From Rhizophagus sp. LPA8_4_AMF (taxonomy: Eukaryota; Glomeromycota; Glomeromycetes; Glomerales; Glomeraceae): a stretch of DNA of 38,037 nt. Shown here one piece after another: positions 1-10,650 of the stretch; within the stretch, counting starts at the first letter, position 1; every line of letters begins with the position of its first letter. Under the pieces are notes generated by a model. It made no database searches. It was not told where the DNA came from and was given only the letters and a program-made list of their open reading frames with translations. The position numbers were made by a program, and so were the translations under genes. The stretch spans positions 1 to 38,037 of the forward strand of contig JADRCO010000315.1 of assembly GCA_021464525.1 (NCBI GenBank). The letters run 5' to 3'.

Positions 1-1010
1 GTTGCATTTTTTGGTTCAGGTAAATTTTCAAATTTATGAATTTTACTTGTAAATAGTTTACTACTTTTACTATTTGTATCACTTATTTCTTTATTCATTT
101 TTAATTTTAGTTGAGGTAATTCATTTGGATTATTTCGATAATATAACATAATTTCATTCATCTTATTACAAAGTGTATCAATATCAGGTCTTTTTAATGG
201 ATCAGCATCCCAACATTGTTCCATTAAACTTTTATATTCTGAAGGAATTTCTGATATAATTTTTGGTCTTATACCATTAATAATATTAATTGCAAGATTA
301 CAATCATGTTCATAATTTATAAATGGTGGTTGTCCGGATGAAATTTCCCACATAAGCATTGCAATACTATAAACATCAGATTTAGAAGTATATTCTTTTC
401 CATTAATAACTTCAGGAGCTATGTAAGGAAGATTTCCATATATACATGTTGATGATTTATTTGCAGGACCACAAAATCCAAGATCACTAATTTGCCAATT
501 ATCATTAAACTGTGAATATAATATGTTTCCAGAATGCAAATCTCTATGAATTGAATTCTCCTTATGAATATAATAAAGGTCATTAATTATTTCAAAAGTA
601 ATTCTAATTTTTTCTTTCCATGTAAGTTGATCATGATTTTGTTGTAAATATTCTCTTAAATTTACATCCCTTTTACTCATTACAAGCATATAATTTCCAT
701 TTGATGGATTTTGCGTTAAACCAAAACATTGAACAATTGCATCATATTTGTTGCTTATAGTCAAATGTGATTTAGCCTATAAAAAATGATTTATATTTAG
801 TTTTTTATAAATAAAGAAAATATCAAATTTTTTAGTTACAAACCTCTTCAAACCAACTTTGTCTTGCACTTTCAACATTTTCTAATTGTTTAAGTATTAC
901 TTTTAGAGTTCCTATTCTTATTAATTTTCGCTCTATAGAATCCCATTCTTCATATCCTCCACCAATCCAACTTGCTGTATAAATTTCAGAGAAACCACCT
1001 CTTGTTAAAT
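1..1010 (-). pseudogene. Truncated TKL-like protein kinase copy (runs off window start)
   Basis: This minus-strand fragment matches the complete kinase at 24821-27029 at a constant offset of 25595 bp. I counted ten substitutions and no indels over 1010 bp. It contains the end of exon 1 (844-1010), the same 67-bp GT-AG intron (777-843) and the start of exon 2 (1-776), so the kinase core from the glycine loop (RGGFSEIY) through HRDLHSGN, the DLG variant of DFG, APE and the C-lobe is present and open. Homology stops abruptly at 1010, at the codon for Tyr142/Leu143 of the full protein. The initiator, the N-terminal region with the Cys cluster and the promoter are therefore missing, which is why I call it a pseudogene. 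Its 3' end lies outside the window, so the state of its tail is unknown. It could also be an assembly artefact, or be expressed from a new start, but I see no suitable upstream ATG in frame. Confidence 0.85.
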
Positions 1011-1821
1011 CGTTCGTTTCAACTAAGGGTATAGATCATTTAACCATGTGATCATATCATAGCAAAATTGAAACTTTACGAAAGCAAAAAAAAAATTTCA
1101 AACACAAAACCTAGCTTTTTAAAGGTTAGAACTATCAAATAATATGATTTTAAGTACAAGTTGCTAATAAGTCAAACCCAAAAGCCCACTTAGAGTATAT
1201 AAAAACCCACAAATCCGTCTAAGGTTAGTTGCAAATCATCTAAATAACGTACTATAAATTAATTTTAAACTTGTAAGACTTTGCAAGTTAAGAGTATATT
1301 TACTTGGTAAGTTATATTCCAAAATCATAAAGTATTTAATTAAAGAAATGAAAAATTTTATGAAAATTTTATTAATATCATTTAACTTTTTTAATGTTTA
1401 TGTATTTTCTATGTTAACATTCAAGTGCAGAAATATCAAAGCAATAAGTGAATTATTGTAATTTTAAAATGATATGAAAGAGCAAACAAAGAAGTGTCAA
1501 CATGCAAAAAATTATGGAAATTTATAATGATATGAATTTTTATTATTTAAAATGAAATTTTAAATTTATTCGTATATATGTTTCAGAAAGACTAATAAAT
1601 GATTGAAATATTTAGTAAGTAATAAGGGTAAGCATGCATCTTTTTTTTGAATGATGTAAATTTGAGGCGGTTAATGAAATACAAATTTTTTGTATTTTCA
1701 ATTTCGCCGAGCTCATCTTGGAGACAGTGCCGTTTCATTTTATGGTCACGTGATCACCAGTACGTTAATTACATGACAATCGTAAAAGTTGCACAATTAT
1801 GAAAACAGCGATAAAAAAGTA
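1011..1821. other. AT-rich intergenic spacer between kinase fragment and first F-box gene
   Basis: No open frame of note is present. The palindromic octamer TCACGTGA lies at 1746-1753, overlapping a GTGATCAC palindrome, about 200 bp upstream of the F-box start at 1952. I see nothing else that can be named. Confidence 0.6.
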
Positions 1822-1951
1822 ATGATTTACATGTTACTTTTGGTTCTTTTGTTGTCTTTTTATGGAACACTAAATAAACTGTACAACTCCGAAAAATTGA
1901 TAAATTTATTTCATTTTTGAAACGAAGCAGCTCCTCCTTTCTTTTACTAAC
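1822..1951 (+). promoter_or_regulatory. Conserved F-box promoter/leader block, copy 1
   Basis: This ~130-bp block lies immediately upstream of the ATG. It begins with AATGATTTACAT, runs through TTGGTTCTTTTGTTGTC and TGTACAACTCC, and ends with TTTTACTAAC before the start codon. Nearly the same block precedes the F-box starts at 6693 and 14089, while sequence further upstream of this gene is not obviously shared. Conservation of non-coding sequence at about the level of the coding region suggests it holds the core promoter and 5' leader. No exact TATA position or transcription start can be assigned. Confidence 0.6.
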
Positions 1952-3580
1952 ATGGCATGCTCAAAAATATTTTCTGGGGATTTACCTGAACTAACAGAAG
2001 AAATTATACAGTATTTTAGAAAAGATTTTTCAACATTATATTCATGTATTTTAGTTAATAGATTATGGTGCCGTTTAGCCATTCCATTATTATGGGAAGA
2101 TCCATTTTCACTTCCTTCTCAACATTATCGTTGTATTGAAACTTATTTGCGCTTTTTAAATGATGATGGTAAAGCAAAATTTATTGAATATGAAATTAAT
2201 AATAATTTATTACTTTCAAATACATTATTCAATTATCCTAGTTTTATTAAATATTTAAATACAGGTAAAATTTGTCATTCTATTAAATATTGGGTTGATA
2301 GTCTAGCGGATGAATACAATAATGAGTTAGGAAACTTAGTTTATAGGTCATTATTTGAAGTGTTTATTGAAAATGAAGGAAATTTACATTCTTTTGAAAT
2401 TGAATATATGGGTATTGAAAATGAATATCATTATGATCATAATATGGATTTGATATTACAAAATCCAAATCTTATATATAATATCAGATATTTAAATTTT
2501 GATGATTTTATTATTTCATCTCAAAATACTATTTCATTTTTGAAATTTTTATGTTCTAATTGCAATTCAATCTCATCGATTATTTTTTCTTTTTCTATAT
2601 ATGATTATGATATTGATAATTGTTCATTGATTGATAAATATATGACACAAATTATTATTTCACAACATAATCTCAAAAAAGTTTCATTTGGAAGTTATAT
2701 TAATCCATTTTTATCATTAAAAAATTCTAATTGTTCAAACACTTTAAATACAATTGTATTTTGTTTCATTGATTTTAAAAATATAGTAACTATTTTACAA
2801 GAGGTTTTTGATCAATTGAATGTTTTAGAATCTATTCATATTTATTATTGTTATTCTTTAAATTCTGATTTTGTTCAACAAATTATTAAGATTAATAAAC
2901 CTTTTAAATTGAGATCTTTATTTTTGAATAACATAAGACATATTGAATCATTACAATTACTGGTACAGAAATTTGGTGATTATTTAGAAAATTTTGGATT
3001 TAGATTTATGAGTGACGAATATAATGAACCAAAACGACAATTATTTGAATTTATTATGAAATATTGTAAAAAGATTAGATATTTTGTTTCGGGAATTCCT
3101 GATGATAATAATATTTACTTATTCATTAAAAATAATCAACATAATATTAATTATATTACTATTGAAGTTACTTATAGTTATACTGATTATAAGGAATTAA
3201 GTTCAACTGTATTACAAAATTTAGGACAGGTTCTTCCTTCTAAATTAGAATATTTATGTTTATCCCTTTCATTTAAAACAACTGATCTGGAAATATTTTT
3301 AAATAATTCACAAAATACTTTTATTAAAAAATTATTAATTAAAAATATAGTGATTGGTAAAGGTGAAAATATTTTATTTTGTTTAAAGAAATTTATTATG
3401 AAGAAGGAAAGGGTTAATTACTTGGCTATTTTAGAATCAGGTCCTGATGGTGATAAGGATGAAGATGAGTTATTTTTTTTAAAAGACGAAGTAAATGAAT
3501 TTATATCACGTAATATTATAGTTCAACCATACAATGATTTATGTATTTTTGCATATGATTATATAAATAATTGTTTATAA
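1952..3580 (+). CDS. F-box protein with leucine-rich-like C-terminal region (paralogue 1)
   Basis: This single-exon frame encodes 542 aa. Residues about 7-52 (SGDLPELTEEIIQYFRKDFS onward to RLWCRLAIPLLWEDPF) form an F-box of the kind that binds Skp1 in SCF ubiquitin ligases. The remaining ~480 residues are rich in Leu, Ile and Asn with irregular LRR-like segments (for example NVLESIHIYYC and KPFKLRSLFLNNI), which in this architecture would bind a substrate. I infer a role as SCF substrate receptor in cytosol or nucleus; the substrate is unknown. There is no signal peptide or membrane segment. The start is supported by the matching ATG context in two paralogues (AAC-ATG followed by a CATG). 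Against the paralogue at 6693, the first 117 residues are about 85% identical. It is codirectional with the other F-box genes and diverges from the kinase fragment at 1-1010. Confidence 0.9.
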   Translation: MACSKIFSGDLPELTEEIIQYFRKDFSTLYSCILVNRLWCRLAIPLLWEDPFSLPSQHYRCIETYLRFLNDDGKAKFIEYEINNNLLLSNTLFNYPSFIKYLNTGKICHSIKYWVDSLADEYNNELGNLVYRSLFEVFIENEGNLHSFEIEYMGIENEYHYDHNMDLILQNPNLIYNIRYLNFDDFIISSQNTISFLKFLCSNCNSISSIIFSFSIYDYDIDNCSLIDKYMTQIIISQHNLKKVSFGSYINPFLSLKNSNCSNTLNTIVFCFIDFKNIVTILQEVFDQLNVLESIHIYYCYSLNSDFVQQIIKINKPFKLRSLFLNNIRHIESLQLLVQKFGDYLENFGFRFMSDEYNEPKRQLFEFIMKYCKKIRYFVSGIPDDNNIYLFIKNNQHNINYITIEVTYSYTDYKELSSTVLQNLGQVLPSKLEYLCLSLSFKTTDLEIFLNNSQNTFIKKLLIKNIVIGKGENILFCLKKFIMKKERVNYLAILESGPDGDKDEDELFFLKDEVNEFISRNIIVQPYNDLCIFAYDYINNCL

Positions 3581-3925
3581 TATTAGTAAATAAGTCCTGT
3601 ATTAGGATAAGATAATGAATGTATTTATAAATGTAAAAATACAAGTGTAATCTTCAGAGTACTGATCAAATCCTAACTAGCGTTAAAGAACAATATCTGT
3701 AATAAAATCCATGATATATGATAGAGCCTTTTACATTTATATTAATCAAATATTTAAGAAAAATACGATATTACTCATGTAGTTCCAGGACATACAAGTA
3801 CTGTTCGCTATCTCCAAATTATAATGCCACAAAATGTTAACGCTAATAGTATGAGGTTATATGTAAAAACAATAATCCGACCAATCATCACCTAAATATA
3901 CCTATTTCTAAAGACAGGACAATTA

Positions 3926-3942
3926 CCGGACAAATTGTCCGG
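3926..3942. repeat. 17-bp near-perfect palindrome
   Basis: CCGGACAAATTGTCCGG reads the same on both strands apart from the central base. It is G+C-rich against an AT-rich background. It is flanked by a second, imperfect GGAC...GTCC pairing (GGACAATTA before it, TAATCGTCC after it), so the local inverted repeat is longer, about 3917-3962. It may be the end of a degraded terminal-inverted-repeat transposon, but I found no partner end. Confidence 0.55.
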
Positions 3943-5855
3943 TTTATATCCAGTAATCGTCCAGCAATCTAATTTGCATGAACAGCACAATTCTGGAATC
4001 AGTAAAAAAAAGCTTGAATTACTTTATTTTGTGAAATCTCTATCAATTAACAAGTTATTTCGACTAATCTTTTCTTCAATTTTACTCACTTTTTACTTTC
4101 ATTATGTAATAATTCTTTTGAATATGTTACGACTTACGAGAGAATTCCAGTTTCAGTAATATTTGATAAAATTTTATTAGATAAATTTTAAGTCTACTTC
4201 TGATAGTGGAGAACTCTTTTTGTCGATCATCTGTCTAAAAATTCTTCAGACGAAACAATAGATGGAGAAGTTCAAAAATGTTTTTCTAATGATTTTTATG
4301 CATTCTGATACTACTAACTGTCGTTTAGGAACATGGGGATTTTTTTTTCCAAAAAGTTATTAGTTTATCGAGTTATGGCCAAAAGTTGTTTTGACCAGGT
4401 TTGCAAGAAAAATACCTAATAAAAAGCTGGCGTGGGCAAAGGTATTTCAAAAAACAAGTCCAGAAAGAAGCAACGCAGGAAAGATAACAAAAAAATAAGC
4501 CGTTCTTAACTTTCAACCTTCTTTTATTTACGGTTTCTTGGATATTTGGACTTGTCTTTTGGATTTCAAGCTTGCCTCATTTTTTCAGTGGCGCAGCACA
4601 AAGGTTATTGGATTACAAAATTGGCAACTGAAGGTTTTCAAGAGAACAAATAGAATTGGAGAATGGTGAGGTGAACAAATATAAAGCAAAAAATTCAACC
4701 AATTACGGGAGCCACAAAGACCGCAGCAATCACATGATTTAGGATTACGTGTCTTTGTTAGAGGACATTAATAGAGCGTTGGCAAAGACATGATGAATAA
4801 ATATAGATAAATATATTTATTACAAGAATCGAAAAGACTTTGTTGACGTCCTATTTTAAATCATCATTCTACTTAAATCATCACTGCCGTTTTTTATTTT
4901 AGAATTATTACTGGATTTTCATTCAGGGATATACAGTATGCTATGGATATTGTGATGATGCCAGTAAATAATTCTGATAAATGGACAAGGATTTAGTTTT
5001 TGAGGATTTGGATATTGAAAGAGTATCATTCACTTCGACTGCTGACTAAGAACCATGATTTGGGGTAACCTGATGGAGTAGTTTCGGCTACAATGACGTT
5101 AACTTGGAACTGGAGTGGTCTCTTTTATTATTTTTCTATATTTTATTTTATTTAGATTAATTTAGTTGTGGTGATGATTATTTAGTTTATTTATCCTATT
5201 AATATTATACTTTATGTATTTCTTTTGTATACTTTTTGTATTATTTTGACATATAACATATAAAGTTAATAAAGAAATGCGTGTTACTAACAAAAAAAAA
5301 TGAAAAAAATGTTTTAATTGTTGGTCTTTTGAGAAGATTGAGCTATTTGAAATGTTTAGAAGTTTGAGCGGGAGGTTTAGAAGATTGAGAGTTTGCAAGG
5401 CTATGAAAACATAAAATAAGTAATTGGATATTTTCTGTTTTGGAATTTTAGGATAGAGTTATTAAAAAGAGAATTTTTATAAAAAACGGTGAAATTTGAA
5501 AAAGATGCTTGATTATACTGCCTTCTTCGATCTGTGCAATGTGCTTTATCTGTTATGTACAATCACCAGCTATATCATGTAGTCATATTATGTCAGTTGA
5601 CGCACTACTATTATTTAATTAATATCATTATAATCCTAATAAATACACATTTTAAAATATTTGTACTTGTAACATAGATTTCTATGTAAAGGAAGGTATT
5701 ATACGTTTAGAAAACTTTGCGCTTAGTTAGTATGTCAGTCTCAAGTCTCAACTGAATATACTAAAGCAAAAAATTCGCAAATCAAGAATCCCATCTGATT
5801 TTATTTTATCTGGCCGTATCTTTGGTTTAATTGTATTATATTTTAAAAAAGAAGG

Positions 5856-5935
5856 CAAATTGGGCTTGACTTGTTGCTTGTGTGGCTCAGTTATGGATAT
5901 CTTATTGTTGAAATGTTGGCCATCAAGCCAATTTG
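5856..5935. repeat. Inverted repeat, 13-14-bp arms, ~53-bp loop
   Basis: CAAATTGGGCTTGA at 5856-5869 pairs with TCAAGCCAATTTG at 5923-5935, differing by one extra base in the left arm. It could be a small foldback element or chance structure; no target duplication was seen. Confidence 0.4.
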
Positions 5936-5969
5936 TGTAACTAACTTTCTTAGTTTAGGAGAAAATATT

Positions 5970-6085
5970 CTTGTATTTTTATCGTTTATATAAATTTGAT
6001 TTTCTTATAAGCTACTTAATGTATATATTACCATATATCATATTTTCTTGTGTTTATCATGTTTAGAGATTATCATCAGTAATTT
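5970..6085. repeat. Upstream F-box homology segment, copy A
   Basis: Sequence around the words AAATTTGATTTTCTTAT and TATTTTCTTGT resembles 28567-28682, which lies upstream of the F-box pseudogene at 29045. Together with the later shared module at 6361, this shows that the duplication unit of the F-box family reaches about 700 bp or more upstream of the start codon. Confidence 0.5.
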
Positions 6086-6360
6086 CCCTTCGCTTTTATT
6101 TTTAAATCTGAGGGGAAAAATTGTAGCGTGTGAAATTTTGCTCAAGATGAGTAAGGAAAGAATTGTCAAATTAATAAAAAAATAGGGCTGAATTTTGAAC
6201 AGTTAAGCCATGAAAAAAATTATGTTTTTATCAGATAATTAAAAAATTGTAATAATAATTAGAATCTTGTAAACTTTATAAATTTATTTTTACGTATTAT
6301 GATCATATGAATTTTATGATTTTTATAAAAATACTTAATAGATATATATACATGAAATCC

Positions 6361-6480
6361 TAACCGAAACCTGAAATTACACAGTAAATTTTTATTGGAA
6401 TCTTTTTTAATTAGGAATTTTGCAAATAATCACGAATAATTATATATATTTTTATAATAAGAATTCACTTATGATATAAT
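6361..6480 (+). promoter_or_regulatory. Distal shared upstream module of F-box genes, copy 1
   Basis: It starts with TAACCGAAACCTGAAATTAC and continues to TTTATAATAAGAATTCACTT. The same order of words is found at 13693-13840 (upstream of the F-box gene at 14089) and at 28931-29085 (upstream of the F-box pseudogene). It may simply be duplicated non-coding DNA, or it may hold upstream control sites; the sequence alone cannot separate these. Confidence 0.5.
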
Positions 6481-6558
6481 AAATAAAAGAGATCGACATT
6501 CCGGAATTTAATAATGACAAATAATACCCCTTTGTTTCAATGAATTATTTATAAAAGG

Positions 6559-6692
6559 AATGATTTACATATTATATTTGGTTCTATTGTTGTCTTTTCA
6601 TGGAATACTAAATAAGCTGTACAACTCCAAAAATTAATAAATTTATTCATTTTTGAAACGAAAGCTAACTCCTTTTTATTTCTTTTACCAAC
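6559..6692 (+). promoter_or_regulatory. Conserved F-box promoter/leader block, copy 2
   Basis: This is the counterpart of 1822-1951. The same landmarks occur in the same order: AATGATTTACAT, TTGGTTCTATTGTTGTC, TGTACAACTCC, ATAAATTTATTCATTTTTGA, then a pyrimidine-rich run ending in ACCAAC directly before the ATG. Confidence 0.6.
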
Positions 6693-8339
6693 ATGACATG
6701 CTCAAAATTATTTTCAGGGGATTTACCTGAAATAACAAATGAAATTATACAGTATTTTAGAAGAGATATTTCAACATTGTATTCATGTATTTTAGTTAAT
6801 AGATTATGGTGCCGTTTAGCCATTCCATTATTATGGGAAGACCCATTTTCAATTCCTGCCCAACATTATCGTTGTATTGAAATTTATTTACACTTTTTAA
6901 ATGAAGATAGTAAAGCGAAATTTATTGAATATGGAATTAATAATAATTTATTACTTTCAAATATATTATTCAATTATCCTAGTTTTATTAAATATTTTGA
7001 TACGAGTAAAGTTTGTCATTCTATTAAATATTGGGTTGATAGTCTAGAGGATGAATACAATGATGAGCTAGGAAACTTAGTTTATAGGTTATTATTTGAA
7101 GTGTTTATTGAAAATGAAGGAAATTTACATTCTTTTGAAGTTGTAATGTTTACAGATAATGGTCATGAATATTTTGACGATAATATGGACTTGATTTTAC
7201 AAAATCCAAATCTTACACATAATATCAGATATTTAAATTTTGATCATTATGCTATTTCATCTCAAAATACTATTTCATTTTTGAAATTTTTATATTCTAA
7301 TTGCAATTCAATCTCATCGATTATTTTTTTTTTTCCTACATATGATATTGATAATCGTTCATTAATTGAAAAATGTTTAGCACAAATAATTATTTCACAA
7401 CATAATCTCAAAAAAATTTCATTTGGATGTTTTATTAATCCACATGATCCACTTTTATCATTAAAAAATTCTAATTGTTCAAATACTTTAAATACAATTG
7501 TATTTTGTTTCATTGATTTTAAAAATATAATTACTATTTTACAAGAGGTTTTTGATCAATTGAATGTTTTAGAATCTATTCATATTCTTTATTGTGATTC
7601 TTTAAATTATGATTTTGTTCAACAAATTATTAAGGTTAATAAACCTTTCAAATTGAGATCTTTATTTGTGAATGAAATATTACATTTTGAATCATTACAA
7701 TTACTATTACAGAAATTTAGTGATTATTTAGAAAATTTTGGATTTGAATCTATGTCTGACGTATATGATGAACCAAAACGACAATTATTTGAATTTATTG
7801 TGAAATATTGTAAAAATATTAGATATTTTGATTCGGGGATACCTGATGATAATAATATTTACTTATTCATTGAAAATAATCAACATAATATTAATTATAT
7901 TACTATTGAAGCAGATACTGATTATAGAGGATTAAGTTCAACTGTATTACAAAGTTTAGGGCAAGTTCTTCCTTCTAAATTAGAATATTTATGTTTATCC
8001 CTTTCATTTAATACAAGTGATCTGGAAATATTTTTAAAAAATTCACAAGATACCTTTATTAAGAAATTATTAATTAAAAATATAGCGATGGATAATGGTG
8101 AAAATATTTTATTTTGTATAAAGAAATATCTTATGAAGAAGGAAAGGGTTAAATATTTGGCTATTTTTGATTCAGGTGTTGATGGTGATAATGTTGAAGA
8201 CGAATTATTTTTTCTAAAAGACGAAGTAAATGAATTTAAATCACATAATATTATAGTTCAAAAATATGATGATTTATATATTCTTACATATAATTACATA
8301 AATAACCTTCATTTACAAACCTACATTGGGATAAGATGA
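6693..8339 (+). CDS. F-box protein with leucine-rich-like C-terminal region (paralogue 2)
   Basis: Single exon, 548 aa. The N-terminal F-box (residues about 7-52, SGDLPEITNEIIQYFRRDIS to LLWEDPF) is followed by the same Leu/Ile/Asn-rich tail as the paralogues at 1952 and 14089. Strictly conserved blocks include LSLKNSNCSNTLNTIVF, DQLNVLESIH, KPFKLRSLF and GIPDDNNIYLFIENNQHN. The predicted role is SCF substrate receptor with unknown target. The ATG is fixed by alignment with the paralogues. The C-terminus is unusual: the stop used by paralogue 1 is lost and the frame runs into sequence that aligns with paralogue 1's 3' untranslated region, adding a short tail ending TYIGIR. The region around residues 150-215 is the most divergent between copies. 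Confidence 0.9.
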   Translation: MTCSKLFSGDLPEITNEIIQYFRRDISTLYSCILVNRLWCRLAIPLLWEDPFSIPAQHYRCIEIYLHFLNEDSKAKFIEYGINNNLLLSNILFNYPSFIKYFDTSKVCHSIKYWVDSLEDEYNDELGNLVYRLLFEVFIENEGNLHSFEVVMFTDNGHEYFDDNMDLILQNPNLTHNIRYLNFDHYAISSQNTISFLKFLYSNCNSISSIIFFFPTYDIDNRSLIEKCLAQIIISQHNLKKISFGCFINPHDPLLSLKNSNCSNTLNTIVFCFIDFKNIITILQEVFDQLNVLESIHILYCDSLNYDFVQQIIKVNKPFKLRSLFVNEILHFESLQLLLQKFSDYLENFGFESMSDVYDEPKRQLFEFIVKYCKNIRYFDSGIPDDNNIYLFIENNQHNINYITIEADTDYRGLSSTVLQSLGQVLPSKLEYLCLSLSFNTSDLEIFLKNSQDTFIKKLLIKNIAMDNGENILFCIKKYLMKKERVKYLAIFDSGVDGDNVEDELFFLKDEVNEFKSHNIIVQKYDDLYILTYNYINNLHLQTYIGIR

Positions 8340-9129
8340 TGAATGTATTTAAGCTTCGTAGTTGTCTATTTTCGTCTTAGCAGCTTTGTCCAGTTTCACT
8401 GATTAACATGGGTTAAATTGAAAATTGACCGGAGATATGATGATCAGGAGAGCATTGGTATATTGCGTTTATTATTTTTTAACGATGATAGCATATTCTT
8501 TGATTGTTATGATTGTTATGTCTGTTAGTAAAAATAAAGCTTTTCATTGTCTCTCAATAGTTTACTGTCTTTAACTTCGCACTAATTTATTGTCACTCTT
8601 CAACGTACATTTGATATCATTTTTTTAAACTCAGTTAGCTTGTTCTACTAAAAAAAAAAAGATATAAACGTAATAAAATTGATGCTTGTTTCATTAAAAG
8701 AAATCTCTCCGCATAAAAATTAAGAACAAATTTTAATGCATTATTGATCTTGATTAATCTTCACCGTTACTAGTATACTAATCGATGTTTTTCATTTAGA
8801 TGTCTTTAATCAATTTTAATAAAAATAATCCATTTTTTGGCGATTTCCACTTCGTTTATTATCGAGAAAATCTCTATAGGGATCGCCATTATTCTGTATG
8901 TGACCAAACAAAAAATCGTCAATGTTGAAACATGTAATACTGAAATTAATGAAAAACTAGCTGTGGATGTGATTTTCTTTACTTTATACATTGGTCACCG
9001 CACAATTTTTCATCTCTTCGGTAAATCTAAAACAACAACTTGTTTTCACTTCGAGTTTCTTCATTAATGACCCACCTGGCCTATAAATCCAAGGAAGAAC
9101 TATCCTGATATTTTTTTTAACTGTGTAAT
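8340..9129. other. Intergenic spacer, no recognisable gene
   Basis: Two overlapping antiparallel open frames (8806-8991 minus, 8837-9067 plus) both depend on non-ATG starts and show no domain. The first part keeps a short stretch (GATAAGATGATGAATGTATTTA) shared with the 3' flank of the F-box gene at 1952. Nothing else can be named. Confidence 0.5.
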
Positions 9130-9357
9130 TCATGTGATTAAAATTTGGAGTATACGAACAAATAAGTTCATGCGTATGTAAATTATTTCTCTTGTTTCGT
9201 GATCATGTCCATGATCTACTATTTCATCACAATTATAACACGGTAAATGTTTAATTTGCACGTTTTCATTGACAAGGTTAATACATACTTTAACCATTTC
9301 TTCTGTTGCTGGAAACGAATATCATACTTCATAAAATTTTAACCATTCATGGACACG
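9130..9357 (-). pseudogene. Decayed fragment of an unidentified His/Cys-containing protein
   Basis: On the minus strand a 76-codon stretch reads RVHEWLKFYEV, stop, then YSFPATEEMVKVCINLVNEN and HLPCYNCDEIVDHGHDHETR before a terminal stop. The peptide has protein-like composition and a clustered CxxC plus HxHxH pattern that could bind zinc, but I do not recognise the family. One internal TGA and the lack of a start suggest a remnant. It may come from a transposon-encoded protein; this is a guess. Confidence 0.3.
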
Positions 9358-9607
9358 TATAGCCTATAAGTGAAACTTTCACCATTGCGTTCTTCTATTG
9401 TAATCTTTGTGTTATATAGATAAATAATTTTTTTTATTTCATAAATTCCATGAATTCTACAAATTTGTGTTATTCTGCATTTACATAAATATTTGCCAAC
9501 GTAAAAAATCAATTAACATGATATACATCTATTTAATTTTCATTACCGAATATATAGAATTCTCCGATTCTAAGAATACTGTAAATTCTGAGATTTTTTT
9601 TTTACAC

Positions 9608-9631
9608 GATATATATATACACACACATATA
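9608..9631. repeat. AT/AC dinucleotide microsatellite
   Basis: Alternating AT units pass into AC units and then back to AT. It is short and of no clear function. Confidence 0.7.
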
Positions 9632-10469
9632 AGAGTACACTCTTTTTACTTAACCTCAATCAACTTCTCACTCTGTTAAAAATAATATACGGCAACGTCT
9701 CACCAATTCACCAATTGAAAATATCTATTAACAGTAGAACAGGCGAGTAGTATTCATCTTGTGGAAGAACTGTTGAATCAAAGGGTAGCCAATCACACAA
9801 AGAAAAAAGATTGCCAGCAGTTAAAAACTATCGCAAGTGCAATCTTTGTCCTAATTATAGATATTCTAGAAAAAAAACTTAGTCGGCAGGAGTCAGGACT
9901 TCAATAATAACACTTCTTTTAAAATAAAAACTGCGATGGGTTCATTAACGTTATACAAGTAAGACAAAAAAGTTTACTTACATCACAGAACGCTTAATAG
10001 CATAAGAGTAAAACTTCCATTTGAATTTTCAATTAAGACAAACAGTTTTATTAAGGTTTGTTATGTATTTACCTTATGGCGAATTGAATTTCTATAGTAA
10101 ACCCAGTGTAAAAGCATATGTGTAACCTTGAGAAAACGCGATTTCTGAATATAGATCGCAATCTATCGCAATCTAATGAGTAATGATAAAACCATATTTT
10201 AAAATCATTTTTTCCCGCATACTGATTATCTGCATTTCATCATAACAAACCATATTATTAGTCATGATGTACTCATGCACTTATATAAACCCACAAAAAG
10301 CTTTTTCAAACTTTGTTATTTTTTTCTTGTATTTTATTTTTATATAAAAGCAATAAAATAAGTAAATTAAAATTTATTGCGTCAGTTACACAAGATCATG
10401 TTATTGTCATGTGATCATCATGTGCTGAGATCGATGGTGAAAGTTAGATATGTTTAACATGATTGACAT

Positions 10470-10650
10470 ATCGAACCCATTTAATATATAAAATGTATTT
10501 AATATATAAAACATATATAAATTATTAAATAGATAAAACTTATAAAATTTATTAAATATATGTAATATGTTGAACTTGTCAAATGTATTTTATATGTTAA
10601 ATCTATTAGATATAGTAAATATTTATTACATTTAAATTTTTATTATAAAT
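10470..10650. repeat. Degenerate AT-rich repeats
   Basis: Diverged units of the type TTTAATATATAAAA recur about every 20-25 bp, with variants such as TTATTAAATATATG and TTATTACATTTAAA. It is a low-complexity minisatellite-like tract with no coding potential. Confidence 0.5.

Larger units (their letters stand above)
3581..6360. other. Long gene-poor spacer with scattered repeat-like sequence
   Basis: The first ~90 bases after the stop (3581-3670) resemble the 3' flank of the F-box gene ending at 15768 (ATGTAAAAATA, then CAGAGTAC). The middle (4400-5400) has somewhat higher G+C and repeated TTTGGAT/GATATTTGGA words, like a decayed dispersed repeat, but I could not define its ends. Short open frames at 3935-4159 and 5162-5398 have low-complexity composition and no family resemblance, and I do not call them genes. 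Confidence 0.5.

Noticed and set aside
3935..4159. 74-aa open frame
   Set aside because: It starts within the palindrome at 3926, has low-complexity hydrophobic composition and no family resemblance.
7262..7513. 83-aa minus-strand open frame
   Set aside because: It is antisense to the F-box gene at 6693; a shadow frame.
8837..9067. Antiparallel open frames 8837-9067 (plus) and 8806-8991 (minus)
   Set aside because: They overlap each other, use non-ATG starts and show no domain or splice context.
9467..9679. 70-aa open frame over the microsatellite
   Set aside because: Its translation is driven by the AT/AC repeat and there is no codon-like pattern.
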